A stretch of DNA of 64,000 nucleotides from Cryobacterium sp. Y82 (GCF_002929495.1 NZ_PJJJ01000029.1:110741-174740), one strand, 5' to 3'. Numbered from the stretch's first letter, positions 1 to 9,354 are shown. Notes: generated by a model from the letters alone, not told the origin. Translations and numbers: made by a program.

Positions 1-1
1 G

Positions 2-475
2 GTCACCGGCAAGGGGGCGAAGGAACGCGTGGTTCCGTTCGGCGTTCCGGCGAAGCGCGCCCTCGTCGGCTACCTGCGTCAGGGGCGGAACGTACTCGCC
101 GCGGTGTCGGCAGACGTCGTGCAGACCGGGCCAACGACAAAAGCTCGATCAAACGCCGGGGCGCCCGCCGCCGCACCCATCAGCAACGCGTTAAATGCCA
201 CAGCGCTGTTCCTCGGCCGCCGAGGCCAGCGCCTCGGCGTGCGCGGCGTCTATCGCCTCGTAGCCGCGCTGCTGGCCGCGGTCCCCGGCACCGGTCCGGC
301 CGGACCGCACGCCCTGCGCCACACTGCTGCCACCCATTTGCTCGACGGGGGAGCCGACCTGCGCGCCGTGCAGGAACTTCTTGGGCATGTCAGTCTCGGT
401 ACTACCCAGATCTATACCCATGTATCGGCGGAACGCCTCAAAGCCAGCTATGGACTCGCCCACCCTCGCGCCTAA
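2..475 (+). CDS. Tyrosine recombinase, XerC/XerD type (3' part only)
   Basis: Reading is open from the left edge, so only the last 157 residues are visible. They hold the C-terminal catalytic half of a tyrosine recombinase: the HALRH box (H-x-x-R), then LGH, then the nucleophile region QIYTHV with its Tyr. Such enzymes resolve chromosome dimers at dif sites next to the division septum. A stretch rich in Ala, Ser and Thr before the ATALFLG segment is longer than I would expect for XerC and may be a lineage insertion. Position ahead of an M23 peptidase and rpsB-tsf is the usual actinobacterial order for xerC. XerC versus XerD cannot be settled from the fragment. Confidence 0.85.
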   Translation, partial: VTGKGAKERVVPFGVPAKRALVGYLRQGRNVLAAVSADVVQTGPTTKARSNAGAPAAAPISNALNATALFLGRRGQRLGVRGVYRLVAALLAAVPGTGPAGPHALRHTAATHLLDGGADLRAVQELLGHVSLGTTQIYTHVSAERLKASYGLAHPRA

Positions 476-519
476 CCCGGCCGAGGAAGAAATCGTTTCG
501 TGCAGACGTCACGGCCCCA

Positions 520-1050
520 TCACGGCACGGACGGCAACAAAATCGCGCGCGGCACGGTTCCGAGAAAGAGGAGGGGCGACACGTACAGTCCGTGCAGTCG
601 CACACCGAAGTGCAGACAGCCGGGAGGGCAATGACCGCCGCTCGCCACTGTCCCGATCACCTGTCCGGCGCGCACGCGGTCTCCCGCCGCGACAGTGGCG
701 ATCACGGGCTCGACCGTCGAAATTAGATCTCCCGGCTGGGTGATCGACAGCACAGGCCGGTCAACGACACGACCTGCAAACGATACGACGCCGTCGTGCG
801 GCGCAAACACCGCGTCATTCGCCAGCGCGGCCAGGTCGATGCCGCGATGACCGCCCGTATATTGCGACTCCGGCGCTTCGAACGCCCGGGTCACCCGGTG
901 CGGCGATGCGACCGGCCATACCCAGGCAGCTGCCCCGGTACGGGCTGAAACCGCCCTCCGTTCCAACGCGGCACCCGACGACTGTCCAGCGCCCACACCC
1001 ACGATCACAATGATGAGAGCGGATGCAGCGAGTGCGCGTAGGGTCTGCAT
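520..1050 (-). CDS. Secreted M23-family (LytM-like) metallopeptidase
   Basis: The 176-residue protein has an N-terminal hydrophobic segment (about residues 5-27) that looks like a signal peptide or anchor, then an M23 domain. HRGIDL supplies the H-x3-D zinc ligands; the second motif reads CLHFG, so the first His of the usual H-x-H is Cys. As I recall, CLHxG occurs in other actinobacterial M23 proteins, so this may be a subfamily trait. Expected role is peptidoglycan cross-link cleavage, or regulation of it if inactive, outside the membrane. The ATG at 1050 is chosen because GGGTAGGGG precedes it and the signal peptide follows; the frame stays open upstream but is a shadow there. It is convergent with the recombinase and divergent from rpsB. 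Confidence 0.8.
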   Translation of the reverse strand: MQTLRALAASALIIVIVGVGAGQSSGAALERRAVSARTGAAAWVWPVASPHRVTRAFEAPESQYTGGHRGIDLAALANDAVFAPHDGVVSFAGRVVDRPVLSITQPGDLISTVEPVIATVAAGDRVRAGQVIGTVASGGHCPPGCLHFGVRLHGLYVSPLLFLGTVPRAILLPSVP

Positions 1051-1360
1051 GCCCCTACCCTGCCGCTCGGCACCGACCTTGCCCGGGCATAGGGCGCATC
1101 CGTGCAGGTATCCATCGATACCGGACCTGTGCAGGAGGCGGTCGCAGTAGTGCGCCCGCGGTGATACGCTATCCCCAGCAGCGCTTTGTGCGCTGACTAC
1201 GCGTGCCCATTTGGCCGCCATGTCCAATCGGTCCCGTCTCCCGCGAAACTTGCGTGAACAGGTCGGACGTGTGCCGGGCACCAGGAGTAGCGATCGACCG
1301 ATCGTTACACAAACCGATTGGTGTGGCTTTCGAGCCCGCATCAGAACAGGAGTACGGCAC
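1051..1360. other. Divergent intergenic region and rpsB leader
   Basis: This 310-base stretch has no convincing gene. It separates the M23 peptidase from rpsB and must carry the rpsB-tsf promoter and leader. A TGATACGCT string at 1162-1169 resembles an extended -10 box, which would give a leader of about 185 bases. A self-complementary run CGATCGACCGATCG lies near 1292-1305. The rpsB Shine-Dalgarno AGGAG is at its right end. I could not assign a known ribosomal-protein leader structure. Confidence 0.4.
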
Positions 1361-2299
1361 ATGGCCGTCGTAACCATCCGCCAGCTGCTCGACAGCGGCG
1401 TGCACTTCGGGCACCAGACCCGCCGTTGGAACCCGAAGATGAAGCGCTTCATCTTCACCGAGCGTTCCGGCATCTACATCATCGACCTGCAGCAGTCGCT
1501 CGGGTTTGTTGACAAGGCTTATGACTTCGTCAAGGAGACGGTCGCCCACGGCGGCACCATCCTCTTCGTCGGCACCAAGAAGCAGGCCCAGGAATCCATC
1601 TCAGAGCAGGCGCAGCGCGTCGGCCAGCCCTACGTCAACCAGCGCTGGCTCGGTGGACTTCTCACCAACTTCCAGACCGTCTCCAAGCGCCTGGCCCGCA
1701 TGAAAGAGCTCGAAGAGCTCGACTTCGACGACACCGCCAAGAGCGGTTTCACGAAGAAGGAAATGCTCATCAAGAAGCGCGAGCTCGTCAAGCTGCACAA
1801 GAGCCTTGGCGGAATCCGCAACCTCACGAAGACCCCGTCTGCGCTGTGGGTCGTTGACACCAACAAGGAGCACCTCGCCATTGACGAGGCGCGCAAGCTC
1901 GGAATCCCCGTCATCGCCATCCTCGATACCAACTGCGACCCCGACGACGTGCAGTACCCGATCCCGGGCAACGACGACGCCATCCGCTCCGTTGGCCTGT
2001 TGACCCGCATCATCGCGGACGCCGCAGCCGAGGGCCTCATCCAGCGCCACGCCAAGCCGGAGGCTGAAGTTGAGCCCCTCGCCGCGTGGGAAGCTGAATT
2101 GCTCCAGGCCTCCGACGCCGAGACCACCCCAGCGCAGTCTTCCGCCGAAACCGAGAAGGTTGCCGACGCTACCGTCGCAGCTGACGAGGCCGTCGTTGCA
2201 GAGCCCACCATCGCCGACGCTGTCGCCGACAGCGACGTAGCAGCCGTACTGGCTGCCGTCGCTGACGAGCCCACCATTGTCGCCGAAGAGACCAAGTAA
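1361..2299 (+). CDS. rpsB: 30S ribosomal protein S2
   Basis: The 312-residue product is ribosomal protein S2 of the small subunit. It begins [20 protein letters not shown], and the S2 core runs to about residue 240. The ATG at 1361 is preceded by AGGAG; the frame extends upstream without coding character. A tail of about 70 residues after the core is rich in Ala, Glu, Asp and Thr, acidic and probably disordered, as in many actinobacterial S2 proteins. tsf follows after 10 bases, so the two are co-transcribed in the conserved rpsB-tsf order. Confidence 0.97.
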   Translation: MAVVTIRQLLDSGVHFGHQTRRWNPKMKRFIFTERSGIYIIDLQQSLGFVDKAYDFVKETVAHGGTILFVGTKKQAQESISEQAQRVGQPYVNQRWLGGLLTNFQTVSKRLARMKELEELDFDDTAKSGFTKKEMLIKKRELVKLHKSLGGIRNLTKTPSALWVVDTNKEHLAIDEARKLGIPVIAILDTNCDPDDVQYPIPGNDDAIRSVGLLTRIIADAAAEGLIQRHAKPEAEVEPLAAWEAELLQASDAETTPAQSSAETEKVADATVAADEAVVAEPTIADAVADSDVAAVLAAVADEPTIVAEETK

Positions 2300-2309
2300 G
2301 GAACCCGGT

Positions 2310-3137
2310 ATGGCAAACTTCACACTCGAAAACGTCAAGGCTCTTCGCGAGAACCTCGGCACGGGAATGGTCGACACCAAGAATGCCCTCGTTGAAGCCG
2401 ACGGCGACATGGACAAGGCCATCGAGATCCTGCGTCTCAAGGGTGCCAAGGGCAACGCCAAGCGCGCTGACCGTTCCACCTCTGAGGGACTCGTCGCTGC
2501 CAAGGAAATCGGCACGACCGCGTACATGATCGAACTGGCCTGCGAGACCGACTTCGTTGCCAAGGGCGACAAGTTCGTCGTTCTAGCCGATAAGGTTCTC
2601 GACGCAATCGCCGCCGCTGGCGCGACCACGGTTGAGGCCGGTCTGGCCGCCACGGCTGGTAGCCAGACCGTCGCCGAGCTCATTGATGGCGAAGCGGCAA
2701 TCATCGGCGAGAAGTTCGAACTTCGCCGTGTTGCCGCCGTCACCGGCGAGTTGTTCTCGATCTACCTGCACAAGACCAGCAAAGACCTACCCCCGCAGGT
2801 CGGCGTTGTTCTCGGCTTCTCCGGTTCCGACGTTGAAACCGCGCGCAGCGTGGCCCAGCACATTTCGTTCGCTAACCCCGAGTACCTCGCGGCGAGCGAT
2901 GTTCCGGCTGACCTCGTGGAGACCGAGCGCAAGATCGTCACGGAGATCTCCAAGAACGAGGGCAAGCCGGAAGCGGCACTGCCCAAGATCGTTGAGGGAC
3001 GCGTCAAGGCGTACCTCAAGCAGGTCGCCCTGCTCGAACAGGACTACGCCAAGGACAACAAGTTGTCCGTCGCCAAGGTTTTGGATGATGCAAAACTGAC
3101 CGTGTCGGGCTTCGCCCGGTTCAAGGTCGGCGCCTAA
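2310..3137 (+). CDS. tsf: Elongation factor Ts
   Basis: The 275-residue EF-Ts recycles EF-Tu by exchanging GDP for GTP in the cytoplasm. An N-terminal UBA-like segment (MANFTLENVKALRENLGTGM) covers residues 1-45, and the signature ACETDFVAKGDKF follows at about 75-87. Length is normal for the family. GTAAGGAA just before the ATG at 2310 serves as ribosome binding site. The gene closes the rpsB operon: a strong hairpin terminator begins 10 bases after its stop. Confidence 0.97.
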   Translation: MANFTLENVKALRENLGTGMVDTKNALVEADGDMDKAIEILRLKGAKGNAKRADRSTSEGLVAAKEIGTTAYMIELACETDFVAKGDKFVVLADKVLDAIAAAGATTVEAGLAATAGSQTVAELIDGEAAIIGEKFELRRVAAVTGELFSIYLHKTSKDLPPQVGVVLGFSGSDVETARSVAQHISFANPEYLAASDVPADLVETERKIVTEISKNEGKPEAALPKIVEGRVKAYLKQVALLEQDYAKDNKLSVAKVLDDAKLTVSGFARFKVGA

Positions 3138-3146
3138 CACAAAATG

Positions 3147-3186
3147 ACGGAGGCCGGATTGCGAAAGCGATCCGGCCTCCGTTTTG
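3147..3186 (+). terminator. Intrinsic terminator after rpsB-tsf
   Basis: A near-perfect 16-pair stem (3147-3162 with 3167-3182, one T-G wobble) is closed by a GAAA tetraloop at 3163-3166 and followed by TTTTGTGTG. ACAAAA on the 5' side could extend pairing into the T-run. It is the clearest rho-independent terminator in the window. Confidence 0.93.
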
Positions 3187-3257
3187 TGTGCTCCGTGTGG
3201 GTACACGCCCGCACTTGGTAGTTTGGTTTCACCCCCTCTCGGAAGGCCCCGCACGAC

Positions 3258-4022
3258 ATGACTGACACGGCCAGCACGCCCACGCCCCACACCAGCCCAC
3301 TAAATCCCAGCGCGGTCGTCAAGAAGCGACGGGTGCTCCTTAAACTGTCCGGTGAAGCCTTCGGTGGCGGCGCCGTAGGTGTGAATCCCGATGTCGTCAG
3401 CTCGCTGGCCCGGGAGATCGCCGAGGGCGCCAAGCAGGTCGAAGTGGCCATCGTCGTCGGCGGTGGCAACTTCTTTCGAGGCGCCGAGCTTTCCCAGCGC
3501 GGCATGGACCGCGGACGCGCCGACTACATGGGCATGCTCGGCACAGTCATGAACGCCCTCGCCCTGCAGGACTTTCTGGAACAGGCTGGGGCAGAAACCC
3601 GCGTGCAGTCTGCCATCTCAATGACCCAGGTTGCCGAGCTGTACATTCCGCGGCGTGCCGAACGTCACTTGGAGAAGGGTCGCGTCGTCATTTTCGGCGC
3701 CGGCGCCGGACTGCCCTACTTTTCCACCGACACCGTTGCCGCGCAGCGCGCCCTCGAAATCGACGCCGACGTTGTGCTCGTGGCCAAGAACGGCGTGGAC
3801 GGCGTCTATTCCGACGACCCCCGAACGAATCCCGACGCCCAGAAAATCCACCACATCACTTATCTGGAGGCCCTGCAGCGCGGCCTCAAAGTGGTCGACT
3901 CCACCGCGTTCAGCCTGTGCATGGACAACCACATGCCCATGCAGGTCTTCGGTATGGCACCAGAAGGCAACGTCACCGCAGCTATCCTGGGCACCGATCT
4001 GGGCACTCGCGTCTCCAACTAG
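3258..4022 (+). CDS. pyrH: Uridylate kinase
   Basis: The 254-residue UMP kinase phosphorylates UMP to UDP in pyrimidine biosynthesis. Visible motifs of the amino-acid-kinase fold are KLSGEAFGG (about 29-37), [41 protein letters not shown] and [12 protein letters not shown]. The first 22 residues (Ser/Thr/Pro-rich) precede the conserved start of the fold, so a later start is possible, but the ATG at 3258 has GGAAGG upstream. It follows the tsf terminator and precedes frr by 30 bases, in the standard order pyrH-frr-cdsA. Confidence 0.96.
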   Translation: MTDTASTPTPHTSPLNPSAVVKKRRVLLKLSGEAFGGGAVGVNPDVVSSLAREIAEGAKQVEVAIVVGGGNFFRGAELSQRGMDRGRADYMGMLGTVMNALALQDFLEQAGAETRVQSAISMTQVAELYIPRRAERHLEKGRVVIFGAGAGLPYFSTDTVAAQRALEIDADVVLVAKNGVDGVYSDDPRTNPDAQKIHHITYLEALQRGLKVVDSTAFSLCMDNHMPMQVFGMAPEGNVTAAILGTDLGTRVSN

Positions 4023-4052
4023 AATTGTTCCACCACCAATAAAGGAGTCACC

Positions 4053-4607
4053 GTGATCGCGGATGTTCTTTCCGACGCCACTGCGCGCATGAACCGGGCC
4101 CTCGAGGCCGCCAAAGACGATTTTGGCACCGTGCGGACCGGGCGCGCCAACCCGCAAATGTTCGCGAAAATTCTGGTGAGCTACTACGGCACACTGACCC
4201 CGCTGGAACAACTCGCATCCCTGCAAAACCAGGAAGCGCGCACAATGTTGATCGGTCCCTACGATAAGCAAGCGCTGCGCGACATTGAGATCGCCATCCG
4301 CGACACTCCGAATCTGGGCGCCAACGTCGGCAACGACGGCACCACTATCCGGGCCACGCTGCCCGAACTCACCACGGAACGCCGCAAGGAATTTGTGAAG
4401 ATCGTCAAGGCCAAGGCGGAGGATGCCCGCATTTCAGTGCGCAACATTCGCCGCAAGGCCAAGGACGAGCTCGATGCGCTCAAGAGCGAGGTCGGCGACG
4501 ACGAGGTCGGTCGCGCCGAGAAAGAGCTCGAGCTGATCACCAAAAACCACGTGGACGGCATCGACGACGCGTTCAAGCGCAAGGAAGCCGAACTCCTCGA
4601 GATCTAG
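4053..4607 (+). CDS. frr: Ribosome recycling factor
   Basis: The 184-residue RRF splits post-termination ribosomes together with EF-G. The GTG start at 4053 has AAAGGAG ideally placed upstream. Signature segments are RTGRANP near the N terminus, [20 protein letters not shown] in the middle and the helical [22 protein letters not shown]. Full family length. cdsA begins 11 bases after the stop, so the two are likely co-transcribed. Confidence 0.97.
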   Translation: MIADVLSDATARMNRALEAAKDDFGTVRTGRANPQMFAKILVSYYGTLTPLEQLASLQNQEARTMLIGPYDKQALRDIEIAIRDTPNLGANVGNDGTTIRATLPELTTERRKEFVKIVKAKAEDARISVRNIRRKAKDELDALKSEVGDDEVGRAEKELELITKNHVDGIDDAFKRKEAELLEI

Positions 4608-4618
4608 GAAGCGTTTAG

Positions 4619-5632
4619 ATGACCGAGAAACCGGAAAACGGCCAGCCGCACAAACGCGGTCGCGGTGTCAGTCGCGCCGAGTTTCGGGCGCAGGTGAAAA
4701 CGACACGCGCAGATTTCGAGCGTCAGGTGCAGACCACTAAGGCCGATTTTGAACGCCAGGTGCAGGCCACCCGGGCTCAACTCGATGCAACGAACGAACG
4801 CATCGCAGCGCGCACCGGGCGCAACCTCATTCTGGCCATCCTGATCGGACTTGTGCTCGGCGGCTCAATGCTGCTCAGCCTCATCATCATCAAACAGCTC
4901 TTCATGATCTTCGCGGTCGTGATCGTCGGATTCTGTGCGTTCGAACTGGCACAGGCCCTGCGACGCGCCGGACGCAACGTGCCGCGCATCCCCGTGATCA
5001 TTTCGGCGGTCGCCATCGTTCCGGCTGCGTTCTACGGCGGGGCAACCGGCCAATGGCTCGTCATGCTCGGCGGCATCGCACTAATCGCACTGTGGCGTTT
5101 GGCCCTGACCGTGATTCCGTCGCACCGCGCCAGTGCCCGTTCCCTCGTCGGCGACGTCGGCGGTGGCATTCTAATTCAGGTCTACGTCGTCTTTCTCGCG
5201 AGTTTCGCCGTGTTGCTTGTCGCCCAGGACCACGGGCAGTGGTGGACGCTCGCCTTCTTGATCCTGGTCATTTCTGCCGACACCGGTGCGTACGTCAGCG
5301 GTCTGAACTTCGGTAAGCATCCGCTGGCGCCCTCGATCAGCCCGAAGAAGACGTGGGAGGGTTTTGTTGGCGCCGGACTGATCTGCATGATCGCCGGCGT
5401 GCTCCTCTCAATTTTTATGCTCGACCAGCCCTGGTGGTTTGGTCTGGTCTTCGGGGCGGTCATTCTGCTCACCGCGACCTTTGGCGACCTGGCCGAATCG
5501 CTTATTAAACGCGACCTAGGTATCAAGGACATGAGTTCGTGGTTGCCCGGGCACGGCGGTTTTCTGGACCGGCTCGACTCGATTCTGCCATCGGCCGCTG
5601 CCGCCTACGCCCTCTATCTGGTCTTTGCGTGA
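4619..5632 (+). CDS. cdsA: Phosphatidate cytidylyltransferase with repeat-bearing N terminus
   Basis: The 337-residue membrane enzyme makes CDP-diacylglycerol from CTP and phosphatidate for phospholipid synthesis. About eight hydrophobic helices begin at residue 63, and the family signature SLIKRDLGIKDMSSWLPGHG, followed by GFLDRLDS, lies near the C terminus. The first 60 residues are unusual: three 11-residue units of the type TTRADFERQVQ, charged and helical, which predict a cytoplasmic coiled coil before the first membrane span. The start at 4619 follows frr closely, with GGAAG upstream. The next gene, a DivIVA-domain protein, starts 47 bases after the stop. Confidence 0.93.
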   Translation: MTEKPENGQPHKRGRGVSRAEFRAQVKTTRADFERQVQTTKADFERQVQATRAQLDATNERIAARTGRNLILAILIGLVLGGSMLLSLIIIKQLFMIFAVVIVGFCAFELAQALRRAGRNVPRIPVIISAVAIVPAAFYGGATGQWLVMLGGIALIALWRLALTVIPSHRASARSLVGDVGGGILIQVYVVFLASFAVLLVAQDHGQWWTLAFLILVISADTGAYVSGLNFGKHPLAPSISPKKTWEGFVGAGLICMIAGVLLSIFMLDQPWWFGLVFGAVILLTATFGDLAESLIKRDLGIKDMSSWLPGHGGFLDRLDSILPSAAAAYALYLVFA

Positions 5633-5679
5633 GCGCAACCGATTCTTCCCCCGCGAACCTGGTACGAGACAATGAGGGT

Positions 5680-6408
5680 ATGAGCACCATATTTTCGCGA
5701 GTGGGCAAGAAGTCCCTCGGCTACAACGTCACCCAGGTCGATGCGTTTTTGGCTGCGGCCCGGCGCGCCTACGACCAGCCTGACCTCCACGACGACGAAC
5801 TCGATGCTGATACCGATGCTGTGGAATCCGTAAACGAGATCGCCGCCGGTACCGAGACTGAAACCACGCTGCCGCCGACCACGGGCGACGAGTCGGGCGC
5901 CGCAAACGGAGCCGAGGCCATCCACACGCTGGTCGCAAAGCAGGCCGAGGCGGAAGACACCGGCACCGATGCGAGCTTGACGGCCGAGGGGATCCGTCAC
6001 ACCGCTTTCTCAATGCACAAGGGCGGATACTCACCCGACCAGGTTGATGCGGCACTGGAACGGCTTGAAGACGCATTTGCCGCTCGAGAACGCGATCAAG
6101 CGACCCGAGCTGGGGGAGAGCAGGCGTGGATGGTTGACGCTGAGGGCACCGCCGAGGTGATCGTCGCTCGGCTGAGCCGCCCCCCAGGTTACCGCTTCAC
6201 GCGCACGAGCGTTCTGGCCGTCGGCTATAAACGAGTGGACGTCGACCGTCTCGCCAATAAATTGGTGAAGTATTTCCACGACGGTCGTGATTTCACGGTC
6301 GATGAGGTACGGACGGCCGTTTTTCGGCCTGAACGGGGAGGATACCGGGAAGCGCAGGTGGACCTCGTGCTGGACAGCGTTGTGGACGTCATGCTCGCGG
6401 TCCGCTGA
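5680..6408 (+). CDS. DivIVA-domain (DivI1A-type) protein
   Basis: The 242-residue protein carries several copies of the short DivI1A motif seen in actinobacterial proteins: GKKSLGYNVTQVDAFLAAAR at about 9-28, FSMHKGGYSPDQVDAALERL at about 110, GYKRVDVDRLANKL near 190 and ERGGYREAQVDLVLDSVVD at the end. Between copies 1 and 2 lies an acidic Glu/Asp/Thr-rich linker. The motif is associated with membrane-curvature or division-site proteins, but it is not a full-length DivIVA coiled coil. The ATG at 5680 has GAGGGT upstream; a GTG at 5629 overlapping the cdsA stop would add 17 residues. Confidence 0.8.
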   Translation: MSTIFSRVGKKSLGYNVTQVDAFLAAARRAYDQPDLHDDELDADTDAVESVNEIAAGTETETTLPPTTGDESGAANGAEAIHTLVAKQAEAEDTGTDASLTAEGIRHTAFSMHKGGYSPDQVDAALERLEDAFAARERDQATRAGGEQAWMVDAEGTAEVIVARLSRPPGYRFTRTSVLAVGYKRVDVDRLANKLVKYFHDGRDFTVDEVRTAVFRPERGGYREAQVDLVLDSVVDVMLAVR

Positions 6409-6463
6409 TTTTGGTTGTCGCTACTTGGCTGTCATCAAATATGTCGGCTAAGGTCGAGTAGTA

Positions 6464-7126
6464 ATGGGTAGGCATCTGAAGCTAATCGACACTGTCCCGG
6501 CCGCGGTACGGCCGACTGTTCGTCGAACTCGTTCCCGGGTCAAGCCGGCTCACTTTCTTTTTGGGTTCACCGCCGCCTGCGCGTTCGTTCTCGTCACCGT
6601 CGTTGACCCCTACTCGGGCGCTACGGCGTCTCCATACTTTCAAATAGCTGGCAGCTCGACCGACGACGGGCCCGCTCAGGCCGTTCTCGTTGCCGGCGGC
6701 TACACGAATACCATCAGTCGTGACGGCTATGCCGTCACCGAAAAGCCCAAACCGGTGCCCATCGTGGTTGCGGTTGAAAAGAAGACCCAGAGCTTCAGCG
6801 CTCCATCGGCTGCCGTGCCGGATCCCGGCTCGGCCCAGGCGTACGCCTACGACGCTGTTGCCGGTCGTGGCTGGGGCGAAGACCAATACAACTGCCTGGT
6901 TTCGCTCTGGCAGAAAGAGTCACGCTGGAATGTGAGCGCTCAGAACGGTTCGAGTGGTGCCTATGGTATTCCGCAGGCCCTGCCCGGCTCCAAGATGGCT
7001 AGCGCCGGCGACGACTGGGCCACGAACGCTGGTACCCAAATTGAGTGGGGTCTTGGGTATATCACGGGCCGTTACGGCACGCCGTGTGGCGCTTGGGAGA
7101 AGTCCCAGGCTTCGGGCTGGTACTAG
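6464..7126 (+). CDS. Secreted/anchored lytic-transglycosylase-like protein
   Basis: The 220-residue protein has a basic N terminus, one hydrophobic segment (about 30-47), a Ser/Thr/Pro linker and a C-terminal domain (about 130-220) resembling the SLT/lysozyme fold of actinobacterial peptidoglycan hydrolases. The candidate catalytic Glu is E152 in WQKESRWN, followed by AYGIPQALPGSKMASAG and a C-terminal WGLGYI...YGTPCGAW. It probably cleaves glycan strands at the cell surface. Two Cys (C144 and C208) could form a disulfide. TAAGGT lies 9 bases before the ATG with no clear Shine-Dalgarno sequence, so the transcript may be nearly leaderless. Confidence 0.8.
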   Translation: MGRHLKLIDTVPAAVRPTVRRTRSRVKPAHFLFGFTAACAFVLVTVVDPYSGATASPYFQIAGSSTDDGPAQAVLVAGGYTNTISRDGYAVTEKPKPVPIVVAVEKKTQSFSAPSAAVPDPGSAQAYAYDAVAGRGWGEDQYNCLVSLWQKESRWNVSAQNGSSGAYGIPQALPGSKMASAGDDWATNAGTQIEWGLGYITGRYGTPCGAWEKSQASGWY

Positions 7127-7188
7127 GCGCGCTCCGGCGTACCGAGCCTTTGGTGTTCGGCATCAGGCCCGCACTTTAGACTGGAAGC

Positions 7189-7494
7189 ATGGCGCGCAGC
7201 AATCGACCCCGAGGCCGCAAGGCCCAGCCATCGGGCGACGACGAGGCAGACATTGGCCTGAATCATCTGCTCGCGGGGTGGCGTCGCAGCGAAGTTCGGC
7301 GTGACGGTCTCTGGCATGTTCAACCGGTTCCCGCCAAACAGGCAATCAAGTCCTACCTGTGTCCCGGATGCACCCAAGGCATTGTCCCTGGAATCGCGCA
7401 CATCGTCACCTGGCGCGGCGATGGGGTGCTCGGTGACGATGCCGACCTCGCCAATCGGCGGCACTGGCACACCCACTGTTGGAAGATTAAGTGA
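7189..7494 (+). CDS. Small conserved protein with zinc-ribbon-like Cys/His pattern
   Basis: The 101-residue protein is soluble with a basic N terminus. It has CPGC followed 30-odd residues later by HWHTHC, a C-x2-C plus H-x-H-x2-C pattern that could bind one zinc. It resembles a family common beside hydrolase genes in actinobacteria, but I cannot name a function. Start: TAGACT followed after six bases by ATG, with no Shine-Dalgarno sequence, implying a leaderless mRNA. Its TGA overlaps the GTG of the next gene (GTGA), so the two are translationally coupled. Confidence 0.75.
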   Translation: MARSNRPRGRKAQPSGDDEADIGLNHLLAGWRRSEVRRDGLWHVQPVPAKQAIKSYLCPGCTQGIVPGIAHIVTWRGDGVLGDDADLANRRHWHTHCWKIK

Positions 7495-8264
7495 CCAACG
7501 ATTCCGAGAGGTCAGGAGAACCAGCGACCGTGTCGGTTGACATTCGTGGCGGCATCGAACTGCCAGCCACCGTCGAACGCGTCGAGTTGCACACGAGCGA
7601 CGGCCTCACCCTGGTGGGCGAACTGGCCACCCCGGTCGGTAGGGCACCGGTCGCGACGCTCGTTACGCTGCATCCGCTGCCCACCGCGGGCGGTTTCATG
7701 GACTCGCACATTCTTCGGAAGGCGGCGAACCGGCTGCCCGCCATGGCCGATTTGGCCGTGCTGCGGTTCAACACCCGGGGTACGGCATCGCCGCGCGGTA
7801 CGAGCGACGGAATCTTCGGTCACGGACTGACCGAACGAGCCGATGTCGCCGCGGCGATGGCGCTCGTCGCAGCGCGTCACCTGCCCAACCCGTGGCTGGT
7901 CGGCTGGTCATTCGGCACCGAACTGGCCCTGAAATACGGCCTGGAGCATCCCATTCGTGGCGCCATCCTGTTGTCACCCCCACTGCACCGCACGACCAAC
8001 GAAGAGCTGGCGGCGTGGGCGGAGAACGAACGTGAATTGGTAGCTGTGATCCCCGAATTCGACGATTACCTCAGGCCGGATGCCGCCCGCTTGCGGTTTG
8101 CCAGCGTGCCCGATCTTCGCTTTGTCGCCGTTGAGGGCGGTAAACACTTGTGGGTTGGCGAGACCTTGACCCGCCGAGTCCTCAGCGAGATTGTTGCTAC
8201 CGTCAACCCGGGCGCGCTGCCCCTGCCGACGGAGTGGACCACCGGTCTGCGCAACGCTTCTTGA
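7491..8264 (+). CDS. Alpha/beta hydrolase
   Basis: The 257-residue protein is a cytoplasmic alpha/beta-hydrolase. GWSFG puts the nucleophile at Ser140; HPLPTAGG near residue 61 fits the oxyanion region and GGKHLW gives His219 as the likely catalytic base, with an acid in the 189-198 region. FNTRGTASPRGTSDG is the loop typical of the dienelactone-hydrolase-like/YqiA-like branch. The substrate cannot be told. The GTG start overlaps the stop of the preceding small gene. It is convergent with the AI-2E permease, 18 bases away. Confidence 0.83.
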   Translation: MTNDSERSGEPATVSVDIRGGIELPATVERVELHTSDGLTLVGELATPVGRAPVATLVTLHPLPTAGGFMDSHILRKAANRLPAMADLAVLRFNTRGTASPRGTSDGIFGHGLTERADVAAAMALVAARHLPNPWLVGWSFGTELALKYGLEHPIRGAILLSPPLHRTTNEELAAWAENERELVAVIPEFDDYLRPDAARLRFASVPDLRFVAVEGGKHLWVGETLTRRVLSEIVATVNPGALPLPTEWTTGLRNAS

Positions 8265-8282
8265 ACGTGTCGAGGTACGGCT

Positions 8283-9332
8283 TCAGAGTTCGTTCTGGCG
8301 GGGGATGACGACCTGTTTGACGATCAGGATGATTGAAGCTGCGACCGGGATGGCGATCAGCGCGCCGAGGATGCCGAGCAGGTTACCCCCGGCCAAAGCA
8401 GCGATCACGACAACAACGCCCGGGATCGACACGGCCCGGTTCATGATCTTCGGACTGAGCACATACGCCTCTACCTGCATATAAATAAGGTAATAGATCG
8501 CTGCGGCCAGCGCTGTCTGCGGCGAGCTGCCGATTTCGGGAATCAGGCAGGTCAGCACGATGATGACCGAACCCGAAATCGTACCAATGAGCGGAATCAG
8601 CGACAGCAGGAAGGCGATGAAGGCGAGCAGCGCCGGAAACGGAGCTCCGATGATCGAGAGAAAAATGAAGCTCAGCACGCCATTGACCGAGGCCAGCGCG
8701 GCCTGCCCCACGATGTAGCGACCGACGGCCGTGGTGATCTGCTCACTGATATCGGTAAAGCGCTCCCGCTTGGATGCGGGAACCAGCTGATAGGTGGCGC
8801 GTTTCATGCCGTTCAGCGAGGCCGTGAAGTACAGCGTGAGAATGAGGATGATGAGGCCGCCGAAAAGACCGTTGACAATGGCGAGGCCAGACTGAACGAC
8901 CGTCGTCGTAATGTTGGTGAGGTTGCCGCCGAGAAAATCGGTGATGGTCTTCGTGATTTCGTCGACGTTGAGACCGGGGAACTGTTTTTTCAGATCGTCC
9001 AGAAAGGTCGAGGTGTTCACCCCCCGCACCAGTTCCGGAACGAGCTTGGACAGCTTGGATACCTGGCCAACGATGATCGGCACGATCGCGAATATAACGC
9101 CGGTCAGAACACTGAGCACCGCTGCGACCACGGTCAGAATCGCCGCCCAACGCGGAAACTTCTTCTTCTCCAGCCAGGACACGGCCGGGTCGAGGCCGAG
9201 CGCGATGAAGAGCGCGGCCCCGACGTAGATGATGATCGTCTGCAGGGTGATTACCGAGGTGATGATCAGTAAGCCCAGCCCAACACCCAATGTTCCGACG
9301 AGTCCAAACCGGAAGGCATTTAGTATTTTCAC
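8283..9332 (-). CDS. AI-2E family transporter (PerM-like permease)
   Basis: The 349-residue integral membrane protein has about eight hydrophobic segments. A large extracytoplasmic loop (about 90-150) lies between the third and fourth, then the conserved block with PFPALLAFIAFLLSLIPLIG and the C-terminal GVVVVIAALAGGNLLGILGALIAIPV, all typical of the AI-2E/PerM/TqsA family. Members export or exchange small molecules or ions; the substrate here is unknown. The GTG at 9332 has GGAG upstream. It lies 22 bases downstream of the coiled-coil DivIVA-like gene on the same strand, so probably the same transcript. Confidence 0.9.
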   Translation of the reverse strand: MKILNAFRFGLVGTLGVGLGLLIITSVITLQTIIIYVGAALFIALGLDPAVSWLEKKKFPRWAAILTVVAAVLSVLTGVIFAIVPIIVGQVSKLSKLVPELVRGVNTSTFLDDLKKQFPGLNVDEITKTITDFLGGNLTNITTTVVQSGLAIVNGLFGGLIILILTLYFTASLNGMKRATYQLVPASKRERFTDISEQITTAVGRYIVGQAALASVNGVLSFIFLSIIGAPFPALLAFIAFLLSLIPLIGTISGSVIIVLTCLIPEIGSSPQTALAAAIYYLIYMQVEAYVLSPKIMNRAVSIPGVVVVIAALAGGNLLGILGALIAIPVAASIILIVKQVVIPRQNEL

Positions 9333-9354
9333 GTGACGGCTCCAGGAGGGGGAA

